Origin: Pirellula sp.
GTDB taxonomy: Bacteria > Planctomycetota > Planctomycetia > Pirellulales > PNKZ01
DNA length: 64,000 bases
Direction of reading: 5' to 3'
Assembly (NCBI GenBank): GCA_013822735.1
Contig: PNKZ01000026.1
Location: 1 to 64,000 of the forward strand
Under the pieces are notes generated by a model. The model worked only from the letters and a program-made list of their open reading frames with translations. It searched no databases and had not been told where the DNA came from. Positions within the stretch are counted from its first letter, which is position 1. Each line of letters starts with the position of its first letter. This document shows, one piece after another, positions 32,734-42,947 of this stretch. A program made the position numbers and the translations under genes.

Positions 32734-33704
32734 TCCTTCGGAAACAGCGCACGGAGCAATTCGGGGTTCTCGTATGAGCTCTCCAAAGCGTCTGCGAAAC
32801 TCTCTCCAAAGAACTGTCGTGCTATTCTGACGCTACGAGTCCGAGGATTGGGATGCGAGGGCGATTCGTCTTCGGTTAGTAAGAAGAATAGATTGAACAA
32901 GAGGATGATCGCTTGGAGACCGTTCAGTGGACTGAAATTTCCTGGAATTGCCTGCAGCACCGTTTGCAGTAATTGAAACCCGGTTGCGTCAGCGGCGTAC
33001 TCGATTGCGTGGTCCTTATTCTCCTCGAACTTTCGCAGCCACGGTCTATCCTCGACAACGCAGAAGTCGGACTCGTTATCTAGATCGCCGTTCAGAAAGT
33101 GCCCTAACTCATGACAGACAATGAATAGCTCCATAAGGTGAAGCAGCGAGGACTGTCGACCGACAACGTACGGAGCTAGCTTAAGCATGGCCCCGTGCGG
33201 TGCGCCATATTGCTTGTACGTCTCCACCAGTTCCGGCAGGAACTCGCGAAGTTCTCCGACAGTCAATTCCTCTGCTGGCTTTCGGTTGCAATAAATCACC
33301 CGTCCTGGATCTTCCCAGGCGATCATAAGCTTGACGAACTTGTTGAGTAAAAGCAGGAGACCGTTGTTCAGCAAGATGGCGTACTTGCCGTCAGGGCTCT
33401 TGAAGATCGCAGCGTTCGCCTCGCCTGTGTCGAGAATGCCCACGGCGATGTTCGGGACGATGCGAGCCGCCATGTCTGCAGCGAGGGAGCCGTATACGTG
33501 CTCCTTAAGTTGCGCACCGACAACCGCCATGCTCCGTAACTGTTCGGCCGTGTACGTCACCGTGTTATCAAGCGCATTCAGGTCTGCTTGGGTTCTGGCC
33601 ATAAACTCCGAGTCGGGCGCGCCTTCAAGGGCCGATTCGGCATATTCTGTCTGTAGCTGTGACAGGAAGTCTTCGGGCGTGGAGAACGATTGACGCGTCT
33701 TCAT
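32730..33704 (-). CDS. HExxH zinc metalloprotease-like protein, 324 aa
   Basis: The centre contains IVCHELGHFLNGD, a canonical HExxH zinc site, and about 40 residues later HAIEYAADATG, an E-x3-D type third-ligand motif seen in gluzincins and M48-like proteases. It lacks a signal peptide; there is one hydrophobic segment near residues 260-280 (LQAIILLFNLFFLL). It lies directly downstream of the Shedu-like gene with 76 bases between them, on the same strand, so it may belong to a two-gene system. ATG at 33704 preferred over GTG or ATG at 33737. Confidence 0.75.
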   Translation of the reverse strand: MKTRQSFSTPEDFLSQLQTEYAESALEGAPDSEFMARTQADLNALDNTVTYTAEQLRSMAVVGAQLKEHVYGSLAADMAARIVPNIAVGILDTGEANAAIFKSPDGKYAILLNNGLLLLLNKFVKLMIAWEDPGRVIYCNRKPAEELTVGELREFLPELVETYKQYGAPHGAMLKLAPYVVGRQSSLLHLMELFIVCHELGHFLNGDLDNESDFCVVEDRPWLRKFEENKDHAIEYAADATGFQLLQTVLQAIPGNFSPLNGLQAIILLFNLFFLLTEDESPSHPNPRTRSVRIARQFFGESFADALESSYENPELLRALFPKD

Positions 33705-33780
33705 TTTTGCGCACTGCGCTCCTGGGTATCGAGACAAGCTGAGTCATGCGGGAAAGATTTTTAGTCCGCAAACCAACGTG

Positions 33781-35022
33781 CTATGTTCGCGCCGATCGGA
33801 TTATCGAAAGGCGCTGCTGAGCGCTCGCAACGATGTCGTCATACGTGACGATGTCTATACCTTGGAGACTGTCACTTAATTTCTGACGGTCGAATGCATC
33901 TCGAAATTCAGAAGACGACCCTATAATGACGCCCAATTGCGGGCGATAGATTTCGATTCCTAATCGTGCTTTAAGCTGTTCGCGATTGCTCCGTACCTCG
34001 AACCAGTCTCGATACTCGCGTAACTGCGCTTGGGCTTCTAAAACCGCGGCTGAAAACCGATCACGATTCTTTTGTCGACGTATGAGCTTCTCGCTTGGAA
34101 GCTTGAGATCGAGAATGGTCGCCCGTTGCGCTTCCGGATCTATTAGAAGGAAATCCGGCACCAACGGTCCGTCGTCCTCGCGACGGAGGTAGATGTGGGG
34201 GAAAACATCACGCTTGTCCCAGCGCCGAAAAAACTGCGGATGTTTCTCAAAGAAAAGCTGAAGATCCAGTTCTTTCGCTCGTGGATGATTGATGAGATCT
34301 TCCAATTCCATCAATTCGGACGGAGTTACGCTTCCGTACTGCTCCCTGAAATGGGACAGAACTGCAAGGTTGGGCCGCGCCTCCCCGTTTGCTCCTGCTA
34401 GTAAGTATGGGTCGAGGATGCTCATCGCGCGAAAGACGATACGATTTCCCTCCGTCGTCAGAAGGTAGGGAATGTCCTCGGCAGTTTCTTGCCCTTCGAT
34501 GGCAGCGAACAACTCTTGTACCTTTGGCGCCTTTGCGAGCGGAGTCCATGCGTGGTAGCCGAGCCCCCACATCAACGTCTCGATTGAGAAGGTGCTGTGG
34601 AGAACCTGATCCGTGAATCCAATCGCGGGCTCCTCGCCATTGGTCCGCGTGACATTGATAATTGCCCGCAAGTAATGGCCGACTCCAATTGTCTTGCCTG
34701 GGGTTGCAAGTGCAGTTGCAACGTCGAGTATCGAACATAACCGCGCGCTTGGCTTGACCTCCGCAGGCTCGCACTTCGGTGCCGAACTGTATTCATGGAA
34801 AAGATTCAAGCGACTCTCGTCTAAGTCGATCAGTCTAGTGAGCGTCGTATTCAATCGGTACAGCGCCAGCGTCAAATAAGAGTCGGGAAAACCTCGATCT
34901 TCCGGCTTTAAGTCCGGACAACTTGCGGAAACCTCAACCGCTCGCATGAGCTTTTGATCGAACTCAAGTCCGTGACGCCGGAGCTGAGACAACAATGGCG
35001 TTCGTTGATTGAAGCGAATCAT
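33781..35022 (-). CDS. Shedu-like (SduA, DUF4263) nuclease, 413 aa
   Basis: The C-terminal part matches the Shedu anti-phage nuclease: VPDFLLIDPE (Asp290), ATILDLKLPS (Asp305, Lys307), EAQAQLREYRDWF (Gln motif) and RPQLGVIIGSSSEF. This is the PD-(D/E)xK fold with the Shedu-type QxxxY helix. The N-terminal 230 residues carry a separate helical domain, somewhat like the Clp-N repeat (TIGVGHYLRAI), probably for sensing. Shedu proteins cleave DNA to stop phage. It is followed by a HExxH protease gene on the same strand. Confidence 0.85.
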   Translation of the reverse strand: MIRFNQRTPLLSQLRRHGLEFDQKLMRAVEVSASCPDLKPEDRGFPDSYLTLALYRLNTTLTRLIDLDESRLNLFHEYSSAPKCEPAEVKPSARLCSILDVATALATPGKTIGVGHYLRAIINVTRTNGEEPAIGFTDQVLHSTFSIETLMWGLGYHAWTPLAKAPKVQELFAAIEGQETAEDIPYLLTTEGNRIVFRAMSILDPYLLAGANGEARPNLAVLSHFREQYGSVTPSELMELEDLINHPRAKELDLQLFFEKHPQFFRRWDKRDVFPHIYLRREDDGPLVPDFLLIDPEAQRATILDLKLPSEKLIRRQKNRDRFSAAVLEAQAQLREYRDWFEVRSNREQLKARLGIEIYRPQLGVIIGSSSEFRDAFDRQKLSDSLQGIDIVTYDDIVASAQQRLSIIRSART

Positions 35023-35608
35023 AAAATGCTCATAAGCAAGCTAGCAATTGTTGCCGGTCATGATTCTATCGTGGTTTCGCCCACGTGTACGCGCTATGAT
35101 GGAGAGGTTCCTCCCCAACCATAGCCCGCGAACAATTCTCTCATCCGGCAGCCGAATTCCTCTTCAATAAGCTGGAGCATTTGAGCCAGCGTTCCGGCGT
35201 CAGTAGGGGAGTCGCATTCGAGCACTGGCTCTCCAAACGCCCTTCGACGGCAGCATGATCCACTTTGCGGCGCTTCGTTCGGCGACACGAAGGATGGCAC
35301 GTCGGCGGCGGCGAAACAGTCTACGGATCACCGCGAGCAGGTGGAATCAACCTACTGTTGCGACCGGCCGAAGTTGCGGTGGAACGGCGATCCGGATGCA
35401 CCGGGGGGCGCTTGCGAAAATTGCGGCTACGTCATCGCCGAGCAGGGGAACGTCTTGATATGGCGGCAGGCCGATTCAAGCGACTCAGTCGGCACCCCGG
35501 AGCAAGAACAAAAGAGTCCGACGCGACGCATGCGGGTCTCGACGTATTGCCGTTTTACTCCTAGGAGTCTAGCTGAGGGACGTAGCGCGATCGACGCGTT
35601 GAGTGTCG
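35023..35608. other. Intergenic stretch with weak open frames
   Basis: Two overlapping candidates exist, neither convincing. One is a plus-strand frame 35341-35640 with a possible zinc-ribbon (CCDRPKLRW...CENCGYVI). The other is a minus-strand frame 35094-35300 with protein-like composition but no ribosome site. Both may be decayed remains. Confidence 0.3.
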
Positions 35609-38600
35609 CTAATCGCCAGCAGGGCGTCGAAAGTCGATAGAGACGACAACCAATCCCTCGACGCCATCATTCGCCAGCAATTCGTGAGCGCGTTCTTCAA
35701 GAAGCCGAATAACCCCTTCGTAATCTACGGACTCGGTGCCAACGCCAGTTTCCCACTTTTGTTTATTCCCAGTCATGCCCACGACGTAAATCCCAAACCG
35801 AGACTTGTGCGCTCGTAGGTACTGGCCGACTAGTTGATTCTCTAATCTCTCTAAAAGTTGCGGGAGCGTCCATGCGAAGGCCCACTTTATTTCGATCGAC
35901 ACAGGCGCCGTCGCAGGATTCTCAATCCGGATATCAGGTCGCTGATCCTGATCAATCTCAGCCTCTTGCGGGCAGGTATATCGACTACGTGCTCGCTCCT
36001 CAAGTTTTCTCTTGAGCCAACGTCGAAGTCCCGATTCGTTATCGTTACGATGCACTTCTTCGCGAAGGCTATTGTCAGACGCTTCAACATCGTATTTGAT
36101 TTCCTCAAGGCGCTTGCGCACAATTTTGAAGAGTTCGTGGTCAGATTTAGGGCTCGCTTCGTGTTCAGTGGCAAACGCACGAACATCGTTAAGAGTCCAA
36201 GGGAGACCATCGGCGTCAATATCGATGCGCTCATCGAGCAAGTGGCGCATCCAATCGCGTTCGGGAAGCAACGACGCGTCTTCAATCAGTTCTCGCAATA
36301 CATTCCCGGCACCAGGATCATCAATGCGGCTCAGCTGCGTCAGCAGTTTGTTGCGAAACGACTCCGCACCGTCGCGTGCCGTGGGTGAGTACGCGCCTCC
36401 GCTACGATCGAGATCGTCGCACGAGCGAACGTGACGGTATACCAATGGAATCAGTTTCCGCAGCGCTTTCGAGGTGAGGAAACTCGGCTCCGCTACGATT
36501 GGCAATCGCTCGCGACGTTCGCCGTCGAGCATATTGCAAATAGAAATCATGACGTCATCCGCCATTGATTGACCATGAAGTCGCGATTCCAATATCGAGA
36601 CAACAGAGTCTGCGTCACCTTGCAGGCCGACGGCGCACCACAATGTGAACGCTGAATGGTCGATTGAAAGCGTTCCACACCGATCAATAGCGATCCTGAG
36701 AAGAGATGGGGCGACTGAACTACCCGACTTGAGCAATAGCGAGAGAGCCTGCTCGAGAATTGAATGATTATATGGATCGCCGATTGTCAATTGATCAAGT
36801 ACTGTATCACGAACAAGACTCGCCAGTGTTCCTGATACCCACGCAAGATCAGCAAGCACGTCGTTCGCAAGGTATCTGTCAGCAGGGTATTTCCATTCCC
36901 CCTCAACACATGCCCGAAGTACTTTGCCGACAGGCTCGGGATGCCGCTGAGCGAGAGCATTGAACCAGACGGGAAATCCATTGAGTTCGTTCACTGCATA
37001 GCGTGCCGCGAGTTCGGCGTGTTGGGCCGTTAAGTCGTCGAAATTCAGTTCATTATCGACGATAGACGCTTGTAGGCCTCCAAGTCCCACGACGACGCGG
37101 TGGTCTGTTTCATTTGGCACGGGCTTTTCGTGCGGCAACTCCGGCTCGAAGTGCGTCCATGCCCTTTTGCATCCTGTACGAGCAGCCCATGTAATCAACC
37201 GGCCTCTCTTTTTTTTCAAAGCATCCCAATTGCTCGGTGCCCAATGGCGACGGTCCTTATCCGTCTCTTGGCAGAGAAACGACAGCCAGCCCGTCTTTCG
37301 TCCGGAACTAAGAACTCTCAAATGCCGGTAGAACATCCATTGGTCTCGCAGGCGCCGCAAAGAGCGCCTCGGGCGGTCGATCAGACGAGTCTTCCACGTC
37401 TCCCACCAATATGAATCACTAAGATTGAACCTAAGTTGTCGCAGGCGGGCAAACCGAGCGGATCGGAATGCCGTCTCCGCGATTGTGCGTAGCGTCTGGT
37501 TTGCACTTACCGCTTGCCTGATCTGGCGCCGTTCGCTCGCTTTTCGTCCGAAAAACGACCAGGCATACAAGGCGATATTGAGAGCAAGCTCTCTATCGGC
37601 CGCATCAGCACACGTCCGAACGTCCTCCAACAGCCATGCAAGGTCCGTCCGATCCCAATGGACGAGGGATCGGTGCCGAGACAGACTATGAAAGTGAACA
37701 GTCTCTGGAGGATTCGCGGTGCGACACTCCCAAACAGCATTCCAAAAACAAGTACGCCGCACACTTGGATGGTAGGCAGTCAATCTTTCGATGTTTTTCG
37801 TTTCGGTATGAGGTCGTTGCAGAAAGAAGACGGATCGTCCGAGCATCATTAGTGCCTTCGCCGCATCCGTACATTCCTGGGATGTGAGTGACGGCTGGCA
37901 GAGTACCGAATTTAGAACGACGGGAAGAATATCGACGATCCACACGAACTGTTCTGATATTCCCGTTGATGTGTTGCCAACCGAAACATGCGGCGCCGTT
38001 TGGGCCAATTCAAGCAGCTCAGCCAACAATAGGCCGCCGTTTTTCAACGGATGGCATTCTTTGAGATGCGATACGATCCGCCATGAATCAACTTGCCGTT
38101 CCGAACTGACGATTCCTTTGCGAAGAATCGACACGAATGTCGATTCATCCAGGGCTTCAGGATAGAGCGCTTCGCAGATCAACGAAGAAAGGGCGCTCGA
38201 CATGTGAGGCGTCGTCGAAGCGTACTCTCGAAGTCGCTGCTTGATGCTGGTCGTTCCAATATCGCGAACCGCAGCCACGGCGCTTTGCTTCAGATCATCG
38301 GGCTCTTCATCCGATGTAATGATGCCAATGACGGTATCAAGGCACGTCGGAAGCGGCCCAAAGCGCACAATCGAGAGAAATTCATTACGCACGTCCGTGG
38401 AGAGCGTTCGATCGGAGACATACCGCGAAATGTCATCGCTAAGATCCGGGGTAGCGAATCGCCGGATCATATCTCTGGATGTTTGAAGCCATACGCGACG
38501 TCTATCTCGATACCGCGTCGCAATAGCTGCAAGAAGTGATTGTTTGTAAGCGACGGACAACGCCGCAGGATCGCCAAGCTCTAGAAAGATCTCAGGGCTT

Positions 38601-39913
38601 GCTTTGAGCACCCACGAGCGCACTTCTTGATTCCATCGCATTTCGCCTGACGAAAGCCATGCAGTGATCGGCGCGAGGCTGCGTCGCATCACTAGCTCGC
38701 CATCCACAACGGCGAACAGAACATCCTTCAGAGTCGTAACAGGGCAGCCATCGTGAATTCGCGAAATCATCCATCGAGCTGCCAGGTACTCGGCAATTCG
38801 CCTGTGATGAAATCGAATTTGACCGTAACTCTCGCTATCGAAAAGCGGTCGAGCTAAAAGCGCACCCGTTTCCGCGGGCATCCAGTCCGGAGGAAGGCAT
38901 TGAATCGCGTCCAGCGTGTCCTGGGCGACGAAAGTGTCATCCGGCACCTTAAAAGAGATGCGTCTACATAGGAGGGACGCCGCCCCTAATGCTCGCGCTC
39001 CCTCGGCGGCTTTTGCTTCGGAAAGGGGATCAGCCTTTTGCCGTTCGATCCTTTCCCGCAATTTGATTGTTACGTCATGTGAAACGATCTCTGTCAGGCT
39101 TCCCAGTCGGCCGTGGTCACTCCAATACTCCGCCAGATCGATGACGTCCAACGGTCTACGAGCAAAATCCCACGCAGATCGTTCGTCGAGAGCGGCAACG
39201 AACTTTTCGGGGTGTGGTAACTTCCTCGCCGTTGCAAATCTGAGTACGCGTTCTCGATCGAGTGGTTCGATTTGCACCACGAGAAGTGCTGGTTTGTCGG
39301 ATCGGTCACGATCGTCCTCAACCTCTCCATGCGTTTCGCCATCATCTAGTGAACTCGAAAGCGGTTCCGCAGTGGAGCGTATGCCGAAGCGACCAAGAAC
39401 CTCTTGCTGGTCGACTCCAGGCAACCATTCGCTGATTCGAGATGTGATGACAAAACGCGCGCGTTCAAGCTGCGGATATCCGATTGCACGACTCAACCTG
39501 TCGATTGCCGTATGAAAGTCGCTATGCTTCCGTAACTTTGCTTCGTCGACCGAATCCAAATAAAACGTCGCGCTCGCTCGCGAACGTCGCCAGGAATCAA
39601 AACGCTTCGCCGCGCCCGTGTCCAAAAGGGAATTCACGGACTCATTTACTAGTCGTTCTAGTTGAATGAGAAATGCGTTCTGTTTCCGTTCGACGGCGAG
39701 CCTGTGTTGGTCACGTAGTTCCCAACTTTTTCCGCTTCCCGGTTCTCCAAGGATCACGACAAGGCGGTGTGCGAGTAAATCCGTCCAGCCATAGTCCGAT
39801 CCAGCCGAATACGCGGTGACGTAACTTTTCAGCGCGCGGCGCTCTATCCGCTCGTTTAAATCTAATTTGCGAAAACGGCGGTCGAGGTCAATATGCTCCA
39901 GTGCCTGTGTCAT
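35609..39913 (-). CDS. NACHT/STAND-type NTPase with C-terminal PD-(D/E)xK nuclease, 1434 aa
   Basis: A very large protein. Near the N terminus is a P-loop GEPGSGKS (56-63) and Walker B ATFYLDSVDEA (115-125), typical of NACHT or related STAND NTPases. A long helical-repeat middle (about 400-1250) would act as sensor. The end carries a restriction-like nuclease: RPDIRIENP (Asp1327) and SIEIKWA (Glu1341, Lys1343). This plan, NTPase plus sensor plus nuclease, recalls Avs-type anti-phage proteins, although here the nuclease is at the C terminus rather than the N terminus. No partner gene is evident on the same strand. Confidence 0.82.
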   Translation of the reverse strand: MTQALEHIDLDRRFRKLDLNERIERRALKSYVTAYSAGSDYGWTDLLAHRLVVILGEPGSGKSWELRDQHRLAVERKQNAFLIQLERLVNESVNSLLDTGAAKRFDSWRRSRASATFYLDSVDEAKLRKHSDFHTAIDRLSRAIGYPQLERARFVITSRISEWLPGVDQQEVLGRFGIRSTAEPLSSSLDDGETHGEVEDDRDRSDKPALLVVQIEPLDRERVLRFATARKLPHPEKFVAALDERSAWDFARRPLDVIDLAEYWSDHGRLGSLTEIVSHDVTIKLRERIERQKADPLSEAKAAEGARALGAASLLCRRISFKVPDDTFVAQDTLDAIQCLPPDWMPAETGALLARPLFDSESYGQIRFHHRRIAEYLAARWMISRIHDGCPVTTLKDVLFAVVDGELVMRRSLAPITAWLSSGEMRWNQEVRSWVLKASPEIFLELGDPAALSVAYKQSLLAAIATRYRDRRRVWLQTSRDMIRRFATPDLSDDISRYVSDRTLSTDVRNEFLSIVRFGPLPTCLDTVIGIITSDEEPDDLKQSAVAAVRDIGTTSIKQRLREYASTTPHMSSALSSLICEALYPEALDESTFVSILRKGIVSSERQVDSWRIVSHLKECHPLKNGGLLLAELLELAQTAPHVSVGNTSTGISEQFVWIVDILPVVLNSVLCQPSLTSQECTDAAKALMMLGRSVFFLQRPHTETKNIERLTAYHPSVRRTCFWNAVWECRTANPPETVHFHSLSRHRSLVHWDRTDLAWLLEDVRTCADAADRELALNIALYAWSFFGRKASERRQIRQAVSANQTLRTIAETAFRSARFARLRQLRFNLSDSYWWETWKTRLIDRPRRSLRRLRDQWMFYRHLRVLSSGRKTGWLSFLCQETDKDRRHWAPSNWDALKKKRGRLITWAARTGCKRAWTHFEPELPHEKPVPNETDHRVVVGLGGLQASIVDNELNFDDLTAQHAELAARYAVNELNGFPVWFNALAQRHPEPVGKVLRACVEGEWKYPADRYLANDVLADLAWVSGTLASLVRDTVLDQLTIGDPYNHSILEQALSLLLKSGSSVAPSLLRIAIDRCGTLSIDHSAFTLWCAVGLQGDADSVVSILESRLHGQSMADDVMISICNMLDGERRERLPIVAEPSFLTSKALRKLIPLVYRHVRSCDDLDRSGGAYSPTARDGAESFRNKLLTQLSRIDDPGAGNVLRELIEDASLLPERDWMRHLLDERIDIDADGLPWTLNDVRAFATEHEASPKSDHELFKIVRKRLEEIKYDVEASDNSLREEVHRNDNESGLRRWLKRKLEERARSRYTCPQEAEIDQDQRPDIRIENPATAPVSIEIKWAFAWTLPQLLERLENQLVGQYLRAHKSRFGIYVVGMTGNKQKWETGVGTESVDYEGVIRLLEERAHELLANDGVEGLVVVSIDFRRPAGD

Positions 39914-39964
39914 TGACGAATTGCCAGAGGCTCAAGAAATCGAATTGAAACTGAGACAGGCGTA

Positions 39965-40680
39965 ATGTTGAGATCAGCCCAATTGACAAGCAGACGGACG
40001 AGCCCACAACATACGACTTTGATCCGAACGCGGCAACGACTTGTTCGATGTGAGCGTTCTGTCGTTGTCGACAACTTCACTGCGTCGGCGAATAGCCGCA
40101 GGAATTCGTCTTGCTTGTATGATCTTTTTGTCGCATCGAAGACTCGACGACGAGTTGTTTCGTCAGTAGAGTCGCGAGTGACCCATAACGTCCTTTTGGC
40201 ACTGTCGATATCTCGGAGCTACCGACCCCGTCACGTATGTTGCGTGATGTCATCGTCACCGGCAATCGTCAACTCGGACGAGCCATCGCTGGCGCAGTGC
40301 CGTCGCTGATCCTTGACACGGGCGACGATGCGTGTCGTCGCTACGTCGACTGGCTCGCGGCGACCATTCGGAACCGCAAAACGCGAGAAGCGTACGCCCG
40401 GGCGATCCGCCGGTTTCCGGACTGGTGCGAACTGCATCAGGTCACGCACGAGTCTCACCTCTTTTCTTGTCGCCGCGTATACCGAGCAACTCGGCGGAGA
40501 GCGGTCGGCCCCATCGGCGCGGACGCCGTGACGTTCGCCCGTTGACGTCAAACCGGAGGTTACCGCACTCCTCGCAGAGGGCACGGAGGCGTTGGCTGTG
40601 ACGACTGGTGTGTTTCGCAGTGCCCTTTGTCGTACCCTCGCAGGCTGCGGGGGGACGGCCAGAGGAGGCTACTTTTAAGG
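39965..40680 (+). pseudogene. Integrase fragment and degraded DNA
   Basis: From about 40290 the sequence encodes the N-terminal (core-binding) part of a tyrosine integrase, SLILDTGDDACRRYVDW and RKTREAYARAIRRFPDW, then continues after a frameshift as FLVAAYTEQLGGERSAPSA. The catalytic half is missing, so it is not functional. The flanking bases hold nothing convincing. Confidence 0.65.
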
Positions 40681-40925
40681 GGCGACCTTCAGTGTCGTGT
40701 CGTCGAACGTCGAGTGCAGTTCATGGAGCATTCGGAAGGGGATTTCCTCAGATTGGGTAGACGAGGGGCTCTCTTGCACCCCATGTAAGCGCGGTAGAGT
40801 TTCTCAACTCATGTTGAGACAGGCACTTGCGAAACTTGATGCAAATGATGCAATTGCGATTGGTCGTGTCCACAACTATACGGGATTCAATCTTTTGCAA
40901 AACTTGACGGCCACAATCTGTTGGC

Positions 40926-41300
40926 GTGGGCAGTAGGTCCGGACTGCACTGCGACACGGTGCAGCAGCTGAGCGAAGCGCTTCAGTTCGACTCAGATCCG
41001 CGATATCTCGTTTGCGACAATGACCAAATCCACGGCGACGAATTCTCCCGACGAGTTGCCGGGATGGGCATTCGGGGGGGGGCGAATTACTACGCGCAAT
41101 TCGTGGCAAAACGCGTACGTCGAACCTTTGGTCGGCACGATCCGGCGTGAATGTCTCGATCACGTCATCTATTCTCGGCCGACTGCACCTGATGTGACTC
41201 TTGCGTCGCTACGTCGCCTACTACCACGAAGCCCGAACGCATCAGTCGCTCGACGATTATCGGTACGCAATCGGTGATCACGGTTACAGTGTCCGACTAA
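40926..41300 (+). pseudogene. Transposase integrase-core (rve) remnant
   Basis: Three frames carry consecutive parts of an rve-type (IS3/IS481-like) transposase: DPRYLVCDNDQIHGDEFSRR, then NAYVEPLVGTIRRECLDHVIY, then YHEARTHQSLDDY. The order is that of the DDE core and C terminus. Frameshifts make it inactive. Confidence 0.72.
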
Positions 41301-41343
41301 GGCAGCCGAGTTTGCCGGAAGCGAGCCAACGATGGCGAACTGG

Positions 41344-42852
41344 CTAATTCGTTGCCGATCGCGGCGGCGGCAGGTGTTCAATCATTCCTGACTCCGTGCG
41401 TCGCAACTCCGCGAGCAATAACTCGCGAAACTCAACCAGTCGTGCTTGGTGTTCGTCGCGCATCGCCAAATTGACCTGCTCAGCCGGGTCTTGCTCCAAA
41501 TCGTACAGCTCTTCGATCTCGTCTTCGACCAACGTGCGGATGTATTTGTAGCGACCCTGTCGCACGAACAACCACCACGGGACGCCCCGCAGTTCCGGCC
41601 GTCCTTGAGCGCCGTCGGTCTGCTCGCCGAACTCCCAGCGAGTGAACTCCATGAAAGCGGTTTCCGACCACCCGCGATTCGGTTGTTCGAGCAACGGTCT
41701 CAAATCGTGACCGTGCATCTTCCACGGTGCTTCTATTCCGGCGGCCGCAACCACGGTCGATGCGACGTCGACGATTGTGACCGGATGCGGGCAGACGCCG
41801 CCCGCCATCGCCACTCCCGGCCAACGCACGAGTAGCGGCGCCCGCAAGCAGGCGTCGTAAGGTCCGACCTTCCAAGCAAAGCCGTGTTCTCCCCATGCGA
41901 AGCCTTGGTCCGAAGTGAAGATAATGAGCGTGTCGTCAAGTTGCTTTGTCTCGGTGAGTGCTGCCAGAAGCTGGTCGACCCCCTCGTCGACGGCCGACAC
42001 CAGCCGGTTGTACCCGCGGACCATTTCAGGGAGCGGATTGTTGCGGTACTGCGGTACGCCGCTCTCGCCGGGCTTCCACTGGGTGTACGTGCGTTGCCAA
42101 GCGGGGCGGTTATCACGAGGGCCAAAAACCTCGGCGGGGATCGGCACCTCGGCTTGGGAGTATTGCTCACGGTGGCGCGGATGCACCGTGTTCGGCAGAT
42201 GCGGCGCGTTGTAGCAGAGCCAGAGGCACCACGGCTTCTCATGCTCGCGACGAACGTAGTCCACTGCGTGTTGCGTGTAGACGTCGGTCGAGTAGCCCGG
42301 CACTTTGCGTTTGGGTGCGCCGTCGATACTGAGGAGTTGGTCGTTGTACCAGTCGCCGACGATGTCGGCCTGATCCCAAACCACGGAGTGATCCCAATCG
42401 CGCCCATGACCCGCGTCGTGCCCGAGATGCCACTTACCGATCATTGCCGTGGAGTAACCGCTGCGGCGAAGTTCGGCGGGCCAGAATCGACAAACCTGCG
42501 GATCGTAATGACCCTCCAGCACCGCGGTCAGTTGGACGCCCTGGATGCCGTGTTGAAAGCGGCCGGTCAACAGACTAGCTCGGCTCGGCGTGCACCATGC
42601 CGCTCCGTAGCAAGTTGTGAACCGCACGCCTTCCGAGGCCAGTCGATCAATGGCCGGTGTCTTGACCCACGGCCAAGCGCCGACGTCCCGATAACAACTG
42701 AGCGTGCGGAAGCTCTGATCGTCGGTGTAAATGAGCAGGATGTTCGGCCTGTCGGCGGCAACGACTTCGACGGTCGAGAACAGCCCCCAGACCGCGATCA
42801 ACGCGATCCATGCCGACGGCGGAAGTCGCCGGATTCTGTGGCGGGATCTCAT
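41344..42852 (-). CDS. Sulfatase, formylglycine type
   Basis: A 502-aa sulfatase with a signal peptide (hydrophobic core residues 14-32), PNILLIYTDDQS metal ligands (Asp44, Asp45), the formylglycine motif CTPSRASLLTG (Cys87), GKWHLGHD and FTSDQG. It probably acts on sulfated polysaccharide outside the cytoplasm, like the sulfatase at 3786-5408, with which it shares only family motifs. Starts with ATG. Confidence 0.94.
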   Translation of the reverse strand: MRSRHRIRRLPPSAWIALIAVWGLFSTVEVVAADRPNILLIYTDDQSFRTLSCYRDVGAWPWVKTPAIDRLASEGVRFTTCYGAAWCTPSRASLLTGRFQHGIQGVQLTAVLEGHYDPQVCRFWPAELRRSGYSTAMIGKWHLGHDAGHGRDWDHSVVWDQADIVGDWYNDQLLSIDGAPKRKVPGYSTDVYTQHAVDYVRREHEKPWCLWLCYNAPHLPNTVHPRHREQYSQAEVPIPAEVFGPRDNRPAWQRTYTQWKPGESGVPQYRNNPLPEMVRGYNRLVSAVDEGVDQLLAALTETKQLDDTLIIFTSDQGFAWGEHGFAWKVGPYDACLRAPLLVRWPGVAMAGGVCPHPVTIVDVASTVVAAAGIEAPWKMHGHDLRPLLEQPNRGWSETAFMEFTRWEFGEQTDGAQGRPELRGVPWWLFVRQGRYKYIRTLVEDEIEELYDLEQDPAEQVNLAMRDEHQARLVEFRELLLAELRRTESGMIEHLPPPRSATN

Positions 42853-42947
42853 GGGATGCTCCTATTCGTAGCCGTCGTGAACAACTTGCTCGTCCATTAC
42901 ACGACCTCGTGGGGACCATGTCAAATTGCGGCTGCTCGCGGCGCAGC

